Shown in pieces: positions 1 through 8,414 of a stretch of DNA of 42,553 nt; positions within the stretch are counted from its first letter, which is position 1; every line of letters begins with the position of its first letter. The stretch spans positions 1-42,553 of the forward strand of contig JBALVO010000018.1 in NCBI GenBank assembly GCA_036961445.1. The letters run 5' to 3'. The notes under the pieces were generated by a model that was given only the letters and a program-made list of their open reading frames with translations, was not told the DNA's origin and searched no databases. The translations under genes and the position numbers were made by a program. This DNA comes from JBALVO01 sp036961445. GTDB lineage: Bacteria > Pseudomonadota > Gammaproteobacteria > Pseudomonadales > Halieaceae.

Positions 1-130
1 CGCAATGCCGTTGCAACCAGGCACAGCCTTTGCTCGTCAGTTAAGCGCACTCGGCGCAATATATCCATAGTACAGCGTGGAATTTGGATTTCGCCGCTTG
101 CTTGGGTGGTCTTCCTGCGCTGGGTGATCA

Positions 131-146
131 AATGATGTAGATCATT
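131..146. promoter_or_regulatory. FNR/CRP-family-like palindrome
   Basis: AATGAT-GTAG-ATCATT is a perfect 6-bp dyad with a 4-bp spacer. Its core TGAT-N4-ATCA equals the core of the FNR/Anr box (TTGAT-N4-ATCAA), with one mismatch at the outer base of each half. It lies about 30 bp upstream of a strong Shine-Dalgarno sequence. That position suits an operator or activator site for the small ORF and phosphatase downstream. The link to a particular regulator is inference. Confidence 0.3.
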
Positions 147-187
147 ACTGCCGCCATTGCATCGTCTATCATAGAAGGAGGAGAGTC

Positions 188-313
188 ATTCACGGGGGAT
201 TGTTTCTATTTGTAGTTTGGGTGATTGGCTTATATTTAACGTTGGGCGTAGTGTTGATCTGGAAAATGACAGAGAGCGCCTTACAGGGACGGGGTATTTT
301 GAGTTGGCGTTAG
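188..313 (+). CDS. possible small single-pass membrane peptide (non-ATG start)
   Basis: This open frame follows a near-perfect ribosome binding site, AAGGAGGAG at 175-183, but has no ATG at the right spacing. In-frame candidates are ATT at 188, at good spacing, and TTG at 200, which is rather far. From TTG the peptide is 37 residues: a hydrophobic span of about 20 residues (LFLFVVWVIGLYLTLGVVLI) followed by a short polar tail (WKMTESALQGR...). It stops with TAG at 311-313. A second frame from 303 runs to a TGA at 399-401 that overlaps the next gene's ATG, so a single longer gene broken by a frameshift is possible. I do not recognise the family. A strong SD with a hydrophobic product favours a real gene, but the missing start codon keeps confidence low. 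Confidence 0.3.
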   Translation: MHGGLFLFVVWVIGLYLTLGVVLIWKMTESALQGRGILSWR

Positions 314-400
314 CAACACTATTGCCGCTGCAGCGGTTAATGCCGAGCCTTTTGGCAGCGGTAGTTCGATGCAATCACTAAATGAGAAATCGGTACGCTG

Positions 401-1423
401 ATGTTTGATCCAAGCGCCTGTCATGTTCAACGCACCCGGGACCATCAGTATCTGGTCAGGTGGCGCTTTGCCAAACCAGGGCAAAAAGTGGCTGTTTACA
501 TGTCGGATAGCCCCGATCGTTACTACGCTGGTAGTGACCTTGGAGATCCGATTGCGCAAACGACCAAAAATGAAGTGCTGATTGCCAATCCCGATGCGCA
601 AGTAAGGCACTACTTTTATTTGCAGTCCGAAGGGGGAGAAGCAGTGATATTGGCCGAGCGCCTGTTAGCGCTGCAGGGAGCGCCTAACTTCCGGGATTTG
701 GGCGGCTATGAGGCGGATGATGGACGCCGTTTGAAATGGGGCAAGCTCTATCGCTCGAGTAAATTGTCCGCACTGACTGACGTGGATATGAATTACGTCC
801 GCCGTCTGGGTCTGACCCTGATCTGTGACTTTCGTCAGGTGGTGGAGCAGCAGTTGGAGCCCACGATCTTGGGTATTGAAAGCTCACATGTGCTTGCAAG
901 CTTGCCGGTAATGCCGGGCAGTTCAAACAGCTTCATAGAGAATCTGCACAATGGAATCCTTGCGGTTGATGATGCCGCCGAATTTATGAAGGAGATCAAT
1001 CGAGATTTTGTAATCAACCAGATGCCCCAGTATGCAGAGATGTTTCAATTGTTACTGGTGGGAGATCAGCAATTATTGATTCATTGTGCATCTGGCAAGG
1101 ATCGCACCGGATTTGGCGCTGCCCTGATACTGGATGTCCTGGGTGTAAATGAGGAAGCTATCGTAGAAGACTATTTACTGACCAATACCTATTTACCTGT
1201 AGATAGCGAGATTGCTCGATTGTCAAAGGAGCTTACCGACCATTCCGGCTCCGCGGTTGCCGACGATGTGCTGCGACCGATGCTGGAAGTCCGGCCTGAG
1301 TACATTCGCGCCTGCTTTGAAGAGATTAAAAAGCGTTACGAATCCAAAGAACATTTTTATGAATCAGCGTTACGTTTGGATGACAGGCGGTTAGCGCAAT
1401 TAAAGGATCGTTATTTGCACTAG
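401..1423 (+). CDS. tyrosine-protein phosphatase (DSP/SIW14-like) with N-terminal beta domain
   Basis: A 340-residue, probably cytoplasmic phosphatase. The C-terminal two thirds carry the cysteine phosphatase signature HCASGKDRTG, that is C-x5-R with the following Thr/Gly. Ahead of it is the family hallmark NFRDLGGY, with RLKWGKLYRSSKLSALT just downstream, as in tyrosine phosphatases of the Y_phosphatase3 (PF13350) type. The first ~95 residues look like a small beta-sandwich (LVRWRFAKPGQKVAVYMSD...) preceding the catalytic domain. The substrate could be phosphotyrosine or a phosphoinositide-like compound, and the sequence does not decide. The ATG at 401 overlaps an upstream TGA (TGATG) and has only a weak ribosome site, so translational coupling to an upstream reading frame is plausible. 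No signal peptide is seen. It is separated by 177 bp from the efflux operon and probably unrelated to it. Confidence 0.85.
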   Translation: MFDPSACHVQRTRDHQYLVRWRFAKPGQKVAVYMSDSPDRYYAGSDLGDPIAQTTKNEVLIANPDAQVRHYFYLQSEGGEAVILAERLLALQGAPNFRDLGGYEADDGRRLKWGKLYRSSKLSALTDVDMNYVRRLGLTLICDFRQVVEQQLEPTILGIESSHVLASLPVMPGSSNSFIENLHNGILAVDDAAEFMKEINRDFVINQMPQYAEMFQLLLVGDQQLLIHCASGKDRTGFGAALILDVLGVNEEAIVEDYLLTNTYLPVDSEIARLSKELTDHSGSAVADDVLRPMLEVRPEYIRACFEEIKKRYESKEHFYESALRLDDRRLAQLKDRYLH

Positions 1424-1600
1424 CCAGCTGATGCGAGTTTTGATTTCGTACAACGAGGCCACTCGGAATAGTAATGCCAGCGTCCTATTGTCGGGCGAGT
1501 AATGTGCCGTGGTTGTCCGTCATCTAAAATCCAATATGAGTACTTTGTCTCCTTGGGTGACAGTAGTATGCTGTGCGAATAATCAGGGGAAACTGACAAT

Positions 1601-2794
1601 ATGTTCCATGAACATAACAAATCCGCCACCTGGCACAAAGCATGGACGCTGGTAGGCGCGGCGCTTCTTGTTGCCTGCACGGCAGATGAACCACCTGCCG
1701 GCCCGTTGCCGGAAATCGGTGTGGTCCAGGTCATAACACGTGATACCCGCATCACCCAGGATTTCGTCGGCCAGACGCTCGGTTCAACCGATATACCCAT
1801 TCGCGCGCGGGTCGAGGGCTTTTTAGAGAGCCGCAACTTCATTGAAGGCCGCGAGGTTGAGAAGGGTCAACTGCTGTATACCATTGACGCACGTCCCTTT
1901 CTCGCCAAGGTTGTGGAGGCTGAGGGTGGACTCGCCGAAGCACGAACAATGCTGGCCAAATCACGAGCGGATCTGGCGCGAATCAAGCCCCTGGCTGAAA
2001 TGAAGGCGGTGAGTGAGCAGGATCTGGACGCCTCGGTGGCACAGCGCGATGCGTCGCTGGGCTCCGTTCAGGCGGCTGAAGCCCGGCTGGAATTGGCTAA
2101 TATAGAGTTAGGTTATGCCCAAATACACTCACCGATTAGTGGGTACATTGGTATTTCACAGGCAGAGGTAGGTGAGTTTGTTGGCGCACCACCCAATCCT
2201 GTGGTGTTGAATTACGTTTCTCTTACCGATCCAATTCGGGTTCGCTTTTCTATTAACGAGCGTGATTTTCTGCGCCTCAGTCGCGAATTGTTAATGCGTC
2301 GGCAGCAGGGCACGCAAGTGCTTAAAGATGCAAAAGCCAGCACTCCAGTTGAACTCATCCTGGCTGACGGGACCAAGCACAACCATACTGGCAGAGTGGT
2401 TGCGACCGATGCCGCTATGAATCCAAAGACCGGGACCTTTACCCTGGAAGCGGACTTTCCCAATCCCGATGCGATTGTGATAGCGGGACAATTTGCGCGC
2501 GCCAGGATAGCGATCGACGTACTGCATGATGCGCTGCTGATTCCGCAGCGCTCGGTTGCGGAGCTGCAGGGAAACTACCGGGTATTCGCCGTGGCAGCCG
2601 ATGGTACCGTAGCGATGAAAGCTGTAGAGCTTGGCCCACAAGTAGGTCGTATGATGGTGGTGAACTCCGGGCTGGAGCCCGGCGAGCAGGTGGCTGTGGA
2701 GGGCTTGCTCACTCTAAAAGATGGCATGATGATACAGCCCAAGCTGGTCGAGTTTGACGATCCGGTGGCCACCGACAGCGATACCAAGGACTGA
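1601..2794 (+). CDS. RND efflux periplasmic adaptor (membrane fusion protein, AcrA/MexA type)
   Basis: A 397-residue adaptor that links an inner membrane RND pump to an outer membrane channel. The N terminus is a lipoprotein signal with lipobox LVAC (Cys near residue 26), so the mature protein should be lipid-anchored in the periplasm. Next come the first lipoyl half (PIRARVEGFLESRNF.EGREVEKGQLLYTID), an alpha-helical hairpin rich in Ala/Glu/Leu, the second lipoyl half (YAQIHSPISGYIGIS) and beta-barrel and membrane-proximal domains ending near 'GLLTLKDGMMIQP'. Length and order match the AcrA/MexA family. The ATG at 1601 has GGGG about 10 bases upstream. The pump gene starts 3 bp after the stop. 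No regulator is encoded next to it within the window, and the substrate range cannot be read from the sequence. Confidence 0.95.
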   Translation: MFHEHNKSATWHKAWTLVGAALLVACTADEPPAGPLPEIGVVQVITRDTRITQDFVGQTLGSTDIPIRARVEGFLESRNFIEGREVEKGQLLYTIDARPFLAKVVEAEGGLAEARTMLAKSRADLARIKPLAEMKAVSEQDLDASVAQRDASLGSVQAAEARLELANIELGYAQIHSPISGYIGISQAEVGEFVGAPPNPVVLNYVSLTDPIRVRFSINERDFLRLSRELLMRRQQGTQVLKDAKASTPVELILADGTKHNHTGRVVATDAAMNPKTGTFTLEADFPNPDAIVIAGQFARARIAIDVLHDALLIPQRSVAELQGNYRVFAVAADGTVAMKAVELGPQVGRMMVVNSGLEPGEQVAVEGLLTLKDGMMIQPKLVEFDDPVATDSDTKD

Positions 2795-2797
2795 CCC

Positions 2798-5700
2798 GTG
2801 GCAGAATTTTTCGTCCGACGCCCGATAGTCGCGATGGTCCTCGCGATTATTATTATGATTCTGGGTCTGGTTGCGTTAAGCGGCCTGCCTGTTGCCCAGT
2901 ACCCGGAAATTACGCCGCCCATGGTGCAGGTTTCTGGCACCTACACCGGCGCAAACGCCATTAATGTAGAGCAATCGGTAGCCACACCCATAGAGCAAAA
3001 GATCAACGGAGTCGAGGGCATGATTTACATGACCTCGACCAACTCCAGCGACGGCCGCATGTCGCTGGATGTTTCCTTCGAGGTCGGTACTGACCTGGAT
3101 ATGGCCAATGTATTGACTCAAAACAGGGTCTCTGAGGCTCAGGCATCATTGCCAGAGGAAGTGAAGCGCCTCGGCGTAACGGTGAAGAAAAAACTGTCAT
3201 TTCCGCTACTGCTGATCTCCCTGGTCTCTCCCAACGGCACCTATGATGAGAGCTTTCTCACCAACTACGCGACGATTAACCTGGTCGATGAACTGGCACG
3301 GATTCGGGGTGTCGGTCTGGCCGAGGTACTCGGTGGCAGTATCACCGAGTACGCCATGCGTATCTGGGTCAGACCAGATCAGCTGGCCAAACTCAATCTG
3401 ACCGTGCCGGATGTTACCGCGGCCATCCAGCAGCAGAATGTGTTGGTGCCAGCGGGGCAAATCGGCGGTGAACCGGCACCGGCCGGCACGGAGTTCACTT
3501 ATACGGTGAACACCGGGGGGCGTTTTGAGACACCCGAAGAATTCGGTAGAGTCGTGGTGCGTGCTGACCCAGACGGTTCCCAGGTGCTGCTGCGTGATGT
3601 GGCGCGCATCGAACTGGGCAGCCAGAATTATCTCTATAAGGTGCGCCTGGATGGTCAGCCGTCGGCACTGGTCCAGGTCTATCAGTTACCGGATGCCAAC
3701 GGTCTGGACGTGGCAGATCAGGTGTTTGCAGCGCTGGATGTCATTGCTCAGGGGTTTCCTGAGGACGTGGAATTCGTGGTATCGCTGGACACTACCAAGC
3801 CGATTACTGCCGGTATTCGTGAGATCGTGATCACCCTGTTCCAGGCGGTCTTCCTGGTGATACTGGTGGTCTACATTTTCCTGCAAAGCGCCAGGGCCAC
3901 CCTGATTCCGGCGCTGACTGTGCCGGTCTCACTGATCGGCGCCTTCGCGGTATTCCCCCTGCTTGGATTCACCATCAACACCTTATCTTTACTCGGTTTG
4001 GTGCTGGCTATCGGGATAGTGGTCGACGACGCCATTGTGGTGGTGGAGGCAGTCACGGCAAAGATGGAGAAAGGGATGCCTGCGGAGAAGGCGACCATCG
4101 AGGCAATGCGTGAAGTATCCGGACCGATAGTCGCCACTTCACTGGCCTTGATCGCGGTCTTCGTGCCGGTGGCGGTAATGGGGGGAATAACCGGGAGGCT
4201 GTACCAACAGTTTGCCATTACGATAGCGGTTGCTGTGGCGATCTCCTCGATCAATGCCCTGACACTGAGTCCGGCGCTGGCCGTTTCCTTGTTGAAACCA
4301 CCCGGCGAAGACAAGAGCATATTTGACAAGTTCTTCAAATGGTTCAATCACTGGTTTGAAATAGCCACCAACAAATTCATGCTGCTGACCGGGTTCTTCA
4401 CTCACAAGATCGGACGTGCGGCTATTCTTTTAGTCGTGCTGGTGGCAGGTACTGTGTTGCTGTTTCGCATCGTGCCCGCCGGGTTTGTGCCGGAGGAAGA
4501 CCAGGCCTATATCATGGTGGGTGTGATCATGCCCGACAGCGCGTCGCTGCAACGCACCGATGTGGTGGTTTCCCGGGTAGAGGAAATTATCGCCGGTTAC
4601 GATGCGGTGCAAAATGCCAGCGTGGTGGCCGGTTACAGTATCCTGTCAGGTACGATGCAACCCAATGCGGGTATGGCGTTCATACAATTAAAGGACTGGG
4701 ATGAACGCCCTGATGCCCAGGATCATGCTGCGGAGGTTGTGCGGCGTCTGAACGTGGACTTCTCTGCACAGATCAAAGAAGGCGTAGCCTTTGCCTTTGG
4801 CCCGCCAGCAATTCCCGGTCTGGGTACCGGGTCCGGCTTTACCGCGATGCTGCAGGACCGCGGCGGCAACTCTCCCGAATACCTGTTCGAGCAGGCCGCC
4901 CGATTTATCGCCGCTGCCAATGAGCGTCCAGAGGTCAGCGGCGCGAGGACCTTGTTCAGGCCCAGTTCGCCACAAATATTTCTTGATATCGACGATGGCA
5001 AGGCGCTGAAGCTCGGTGTGCCTCTGGCGGACGTGAACACCTCGGTGGGAGCCTTTCTGGGTGGCGCATATGTCAACGACTTCAACCGTTTTGGTCGTTT
5101 GTACAAGGTTTATGTTCAGGCCGAGCCAGAGTACCGGGCAACCGTCGAGGGCATAAATATGTTTTACGTGCGCAGTGACAGTGGCAACCCGGTGCCGTTG
5201 TCGACACTGGTAGAGACGTCGCGCACCACGGGTCCGGAATTCACCAACCGATTCAATCTGTTCCGATCGGCCAAAATCACCGGCCAGGCGGCGCCTGGCT
5301 ATAGTTCGGCGCAGGCTTTGACTGCCCTGGAAGAGGTGGGAGCAGAGATTCTACCCGGCGGTATGAGCATCGGCTGGGCAGATATGTCATACCAGGAAAA
5401 GGCAGCGGCTGGCAGCGGCGCCGTGGTGTTCCTGATGGCCCTGGTGTTCGTATTCCTCATTCTTGCCGCGCAGTACGAGAGTTGGTCCCTGCCAATATCG
5501 GTTCTCGCCGGCACACCCATCGCAGTGTTTGGGGCCGTCGCCGGTCTTTGGCTGGCCCGCCAGTTCAGCGAGAGCTATGTCAATAATGTGTTTGCCCAGA
5601 TCGGGCTGGTAATGCTGATCGGGTTGGCGGCCAAAAACGCCATTCTCATCGTCGAGTTCGCCAAGGTCGAGTCGGAAAAAGGTAAGACTCCGGTGGAGGC

Positions 5701-5980
5701 GGCCATGGAAGCGGCGCGGCTGCGTTTTCGCCCGATTCTGATGACCGCCTTTTCCTTTATTCTTGGCGTGCTGCCGCTATTGGTTGCCAGTGGCGCCGGT
5801 GCTGAAGCGCGCAAGGTGATGGGCATGACGGTATTTAGCGGGATGCTGGTCGCCACGGTGATTGGCGTGTTGGTAGTGCCCGCACTGTATGTTCTGGTCG
5901 AGCGTTACATTGCCCGAAGTAAGCCAGTGCCAGCCGTTTCCGCGCAGCAAACACCGGAATTGCCGGCGGAGGATGTTTAA
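2798..5980 (+). CDS. RND multidrug efflux permease (HAE1 family, AcrB/MexB type)
   Basis: A 1060-residue proton-driven pump of the hydrophobe/amphiphile efflux-1 family in the inner membrane. The start is GTG (GTGGCAGAATTT), giving the typical N terminus of AEFFVRRPIVAMV. The TM4 proton-relay pair Asp-Asp is at residues 410-411 (GIVVDDAIVVVEAV), and the TM10 lysine is present in GLAAKNAILIVEFAK. The periplasmic motif GFVPEEDQAYIMV is intact, and the two halves show the usual internal duplication with 12 helices. Length is normal for the family (about 1030-1060). It sits between the adaptor, 3 bp upstream, and the outer membrane factor, whose ATG follows the stop by one base. The operon should therefore make a complete tripartite pump. 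Related pumps export antibiotics, dyes, bile salts or solvents. Confidence 0.97.
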   Translation: MAEFFVRRPIVAMVLAIIIMILGLVALSGLPVAQYPEITPPMVQVSGTYTGANAINVEQSVATPIEQKINGVEGMIYMTSTNSSDGRMSLDVSFEVGTDLDMANVLTQNRVSEAQASLPEEVKRLGVTVKKKLSFPLLLISLVSPNGTYDESFLTNYATINLVDELARIRGVGLAEVLGGSITEYAMRIWVRPDQLAKLNLTVPDVTAAIQQQNVLVPAGQIGGEPAPAGTEFTYTVNTGGRFETPEEFGRVVVRADPDGSQVLLRDVARIELGSQNYLYKVRLDGQPSALVQVYQLPDANGLDVADQVFAALDVIAQGFPEDVEFVVSLDTTKPITAGIREIVITLFQAVFLVILVVYIFLQSARATLIPALTVPVSLIGAFAVFPLLGFTINTLSLLGLVLAIGIVVDDAIVVVEAVTAKMEKGMPAEKATIEAMREVSGPIVATSLALIAVFVPVAVMGGITGRLYQQFAITIAVAVAISSINALTLSPALAVSLLKPPGEDKSIFDKFFKWFNHWFEIATNKFMLLTGFFTHKIGRAAILLVVLVAGTVLLFRIVPAGFVPEEDQAYIMVGVIMPDSASLQRTDVVVSRVEEIIAGYDAVQNASVVAGYSILSGTMQPNAGMAFIQLKDWDERPDAQDHAAEVVRRLNVDFSAQIKEGVAFAFGPPAIPGLGTGSGFTAMLQDRGGNSPEYLFEQAARFIAAANERPEVSGARTLFRPSSPQIFLDIDDGKALKLGVPLADVNTSVGAFLGGAYVNDFNRFGRLYKVYVQAEPEYRATVEGINMFYVRSDSGNPVPLSTLVETSRTTGPEFTNRFNLFRSAKITGQAAPGYSSAQALTALEEVGAEILPGGMSIGWADMSYQEKAAAGSGAVVFLMALVFVFLILAAQYESWSLPISVLAGTPIAVFGAVAGLWLARQFSESYVNNVFAQIGLVMLIGLAAKNAILIVEFAKVESEKGKTPVEAAMEAARLRFRPILMTAFSFILGVLPLLVASGAGAEARKVMGMTVFSGMLVATVIGVLVVPALYVLVERYIARSKPVPAVSAQQTPELPAEDV

Positions 5981-5981
5981 C

Positions 5982-7361
5982 ATGTTGCGCCTCCTTTTGC
6001 TGTTCACTGTCGTGCCTCTGGTTGTGTCCTGCACACTCACACCTGATTATGAGCGCCCGCCGCTGGAGGTGCCTGAGCAATACATTGCGCCTGCCAACGC
6101 TGGCGAATCTATTGCCAATGTGGATTGGTGGGAGCTGTTCCAGGACAAGCAGTTGGAACTGCTGATTCGCACGGCACTGCAGGAGAATAAAAATCTGGGC
6201 ATCGCCTTGTCCAGAATCGAGGAGTCGCGGCTTGCGGTGACGGCGGTACGTGCCAATCAATTCCCATTCCTCAGCCTGGGCGGGTTCTTTGGCCGTGAGA
6301 AACAAAGTCGCGAGCTTTTTCCGGGCGCTGACTCCGATGATCGCTTTCGGGTTACCGGTGACCTGACTTACCAGGTAGACCTTTGGGGTCAGTACAGTCG
6401 TGCCACTGAGGCTGCTCGTGCCAGGCTGCTGGCCACTGAGTCGGCGTATCGCACGGTAACCATTAGCCTGGTGACGCAGGTGGCCAGCACGTATTTGCTG
6501 CTGCGCGACCTGGACCAGCGCCTGGCAGTGTCGGAGCACACGCTGCAAACCCGATTGGGCAGCCTGAAGATCATCCAGGCCCGCTTTGACAAGGGCACGG
6601 TGCCGGAGCTGGATGTTTTCCAGGCGCAGATCGAAGTAGCGGTTGCCGAAACGGCCATTGCCTCTTTTCAACGCCAGATAGTGCAGACCGAGAATGCCCT
6701 GCGTATCCTGTTGGGGCGCAATCCAGGGCCGGTGACACGCGGGGACTCGCTCGCCAGCCAGATTTTCCCCCCTTCGGTGCCAACCGGGCTGCCCTCAGAA
6801 CTGTTACAGCGCCGGCCCGACGTGGTACAGGCAGAAGCTGAGCTAATGGCAGCGACCGCCACCGTTGGTGTTGCAGAGGCCCTGCGGTATCCCTCGATTT
6901 CTCTGACCGGTAGTTTTGGTGCAGAGAGCACGGACCTGTCGGATCTTAATTCCGGGGATGCCGAAACCTGGGGCATCGGCGCCAATCTGTTTGCCCCGAT
7001 TTTCAATTCAGGCCAGCTCAAGGCGCAGGCTGAGGCCGCGCGGGAACGTGCCAAGCAATCGATGCTGTCCTATGAGAACACCCTGCAGCAATCTTTTCGC
7101 GAGGTGGAGGATGCACTGGTAGGTGTGCGTACCTACAGTGTGGAAAATGAAGCCCAGACACGGCGAGCGTTTGCCGCGCTTAATGCGGCCAGATTATCGC
7201 GAGCGCGTTACGATGGTGGGGTGGTCGACTACCTCGAAGTGCTGGATACCGAACGCACTTTGTTCGACGCCCAATTGGCCCAGTCGCAGACTCTGCAGCT
7301 GTATTTCAACGCTATCGTTCGCCTGTATGGCGCCCTGGGTGGTGGTTGGTCTGTGCAATAG
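5982..7361 (+). CDS. outer membrane efflux lipoprotein (NodT/OprM family)
   Basis: A 459-residue TolC-like trimeric channel component. I chose the ATG at 5982 because GGAGG at 5968-5972 is 9 bases upstream and the product then opens with a proper lipoprotein signal (MLRLLLLFTVVPLVVSC, lipobox VVSC, Cys17). An in-frame ATG at 5973 overlaps the ribosome site, and longer upstream extensions lie within the pump gene. The mature start TLTPDYERPPLEVPEQY is typical of NodT-family proteins, as are VDWWELFQDKQLELLI, the two repeated OEP domains and LPSELLQRRPDVVQAEAEL. It is the last gene of the efflux operon and is followed by a short GC-rich inverted repeat before the convergent VOC gene. It supplies the exit duct for the pump encoded upstream. 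Confidence 0.95.
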   Translation: MLRLLLLFTVVPLVVSCTLTPDYERPPLEVPEQYIAPANAGESIANVDWWELFQDKQLELLIRTALQENKNLGIALSRIEESRLAVTAVRANQFPFLSLGGFFGREKQSRELFPGADSDDRFRVTGDLTYQVDLWGQYSRATEAARARLLATESAYRTVTISLVTQVASTYLLLRDLDQRLAVSEHTLQTRLGSLKIIQARFDKGTVPELDVFQAQIEVAVAETAIASFQRQIVQTENALRILLGRNPGPVTRGDSLASQIFPPSVPTGLPSELLQRRPDVVQAEAELMAATATVGVAEALRYPSISLTGSFGAESTDLSDLNSGDAETWGIGANLFAPIFNSGQLKAQAEAARERAKQSMLSYENTLQQSFREVEDALVGVRTYSVENEAQTRRAFAALNAARLSRARYDGGVVDYLEVLDTERTLFDAQLAQSQTLQLYFNAIVRLYGALGGGWSVQ

Positions 7362-7426
7362 AGTCCACGGCTGCTCAGGCAAGCGCTACAAACGCTGATG
7401 CTGTCGCACCCGGGTGCAGGCGCTGG

Positions 7427-7446
7427 AGGGGTCTATAAAAACCCCT
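7427..7446. terminator. weak hairpin between convergent genes
   Basis: AGGGGT (7427-7432) pairs with ACCCCT (7441-7446) around an 8-base loop. It lies between the outer membrane factor and the convergent VOC gene. There is no proper U-run after the stem in either direction, so termination here is only a suggestion. Confidence 0.25.
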
Positions 7447-7467
7447 TCAGGCGATGACCTGTCCAGC

Positions 7468-8003
7468 TCACCCTATCCTGTGTAGCGCGCAAATCTTATT
7501 ACCCGATGGATCGCGTAGATAAGCCAGGTAGAGCGTGCCGGTGGTGCCTTCGCGCGGACCGGGGGGATCTTCACAGGTAGTGCCACCATTAGCGAGACCG
7601 GCTGCGTGCCAGGCATCGGCTGCCGCTGGGTCAGCCGCGGCAAAGCCGACCGTGCTGCCATTGCCATGAGAGGCGGGTTCGCCATCAATGGGTTTACTGA
7701 TGGAGAAGATGCCACTTTTTTCGAAATAGAAGCAGCGGCCCTTGTCGTCGATGACGCCCGGCTCGTAACCCAGNNNNNNNNNNNNNNNNNNNNNNNNNNN
7801 NNNNNNNNNNNNNNNNNNNNNNNNNNNNNNNNNNNNNNNNNNNNNNNNNNNNNNNNNNNNNNNNNNNNNNNNNTTTCGAAATAGAAGCAGCGGCCCTTGT
7901 CGTCGATGACGCCCGGCTCGTAACCCAGTGTGGCCAGAACTGCATCGTAAAAGACCTTTGATTCTGGTATGTCGTTAGCGCCAACCATGATGTGACTGAA
8001 CAT
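7468..8003 (-). CDS. VOC-family (glyoxalase/bleomycin-resistance-like) protein, interrupted by scaffold gap
   Basis: The minus-strand gene begins at the ATG ending at 8003, with AGGAG 7 bases upstream. It opens with the family's typical MFSHIMVGANDIPESKVFYD and continues GYEPGVIDDKGRCFYFE. A 100-N gap then interrupts it. The 55 bases on either side of the gap are identical. Removing the gap plus one copy (155 bases) leaves 381 bp, exactly 127 codons, and the frame reads on through KSGIFSISKP, GNGSTVGFAAAD, AWHAAGLANGGT and YLAYLRDPSGNKICALHR to TGA at 7468-7470. The corrected protein has 126 residues, normal for a single VOC domain. VOC proteins are small metal-dependent or binding enzymes, and the substrate here is unknown. 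The gene is intact in reality and looks broken only because of the assembly. Confidence 0.88.
7719..7773. repeat. 55-bp direct duplicate, left copy (assembly overlap)
   Basis: These 55 bases are identical to 7874-7928 on the far side of the N-run. An exact 55-bp overlap at two abutting contig ends is what a de Bruijn assembler run with k=55 leaves when a scaffolder joins them with a fixed 100-N spacer. It should not be read as a biological repeat. Confidence 0.95.
7774..7873. other. 100-N scaffold gap
   Basis: Exactly 100 ambiguous bases, a default spacer length. The flanking identical sequences and the restored VOC reading frame indicate that no real sequence is missing here. Confidence 0.98.
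7874..7928. repeat. 55-bp direct duplicate, right copy (assembly overlap)
   Basis: This is the second copy of the 55-bp sequence that ends just before the gap. It lies within the N-terminal coding part of the VOC gene. Merging the two copies restores the gene. Confidence 0.95.
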
Positions 8004-8414
8004 TATTGTTCTCCTGATGAGTGCAATGAAAGGAGCACAGTGTAGCGGCTACTTACCCAGACTCAAACAAAATAAAATAAGCGGGTAATGCCAGCTATGT
8101 CATGGGCCGTGGCGACGCTGGCCATTGCTGGCGCGCGCCGATCCCGGATGAATGCCAGCTCAATAGCCCGCTTGTCCATATAGTGTTGCCATGCCGTCGC
8201 ATGTTGCCAGGTCTATCCGGTAGAGCCATCGTTCTTTCATTCAGCACTTGAGCAAAACCTGGTGTGTAGTGCACGTGCCGTCGTGGGCTTCGGTTCTTGC
8301 GATCAGTACGCTGAACTGAGATGCTTGTCTCCCTTCGCCTATTGTTGGGCATGCTGCAATAGCATCGCAGCTATCGAATTTTCACCGGGGTCAACGAGCA
8401 CAGGACACTTCGCC
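8004..8414. other. intergenic region without a supported gene
   Basis: This 411-bp stretch lies between the divergent VOC gene and the membrane-protein gene. It contains an A/T-rich patch near 8068-8080, suitable for a promoter of the VOC gene, and a GC-rich remainder. The minus-strand open frame at 8095-8352 has an Arg/Pro-rich composition with no domain-like pattern, and I do not call it. Confidence 0.5.

Noticed and set aside
1..68. Open minus-strand frame running off the window start (ATG ending at 68, MDILRRVRLTDEQ...)
   Set aside because: Only 22 residues are visible, there is no ribosome site, and the frame is open further upstream without a clear start. It may be a divergent gene but cannot be supported.
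5835..6671. 278-residue minus-strand open frame
   Set aside because: It lies opposite the end of the RND pump gene and the outer membrane factor gene, has no ribosome site and has composition typical of an antisense shadow.
8095..8352. 85-residue minus-strand open frame in the intergenic region
   Set aside because: Arg/Pro-rich without conserved pattern; no good ribosome site; likely random.
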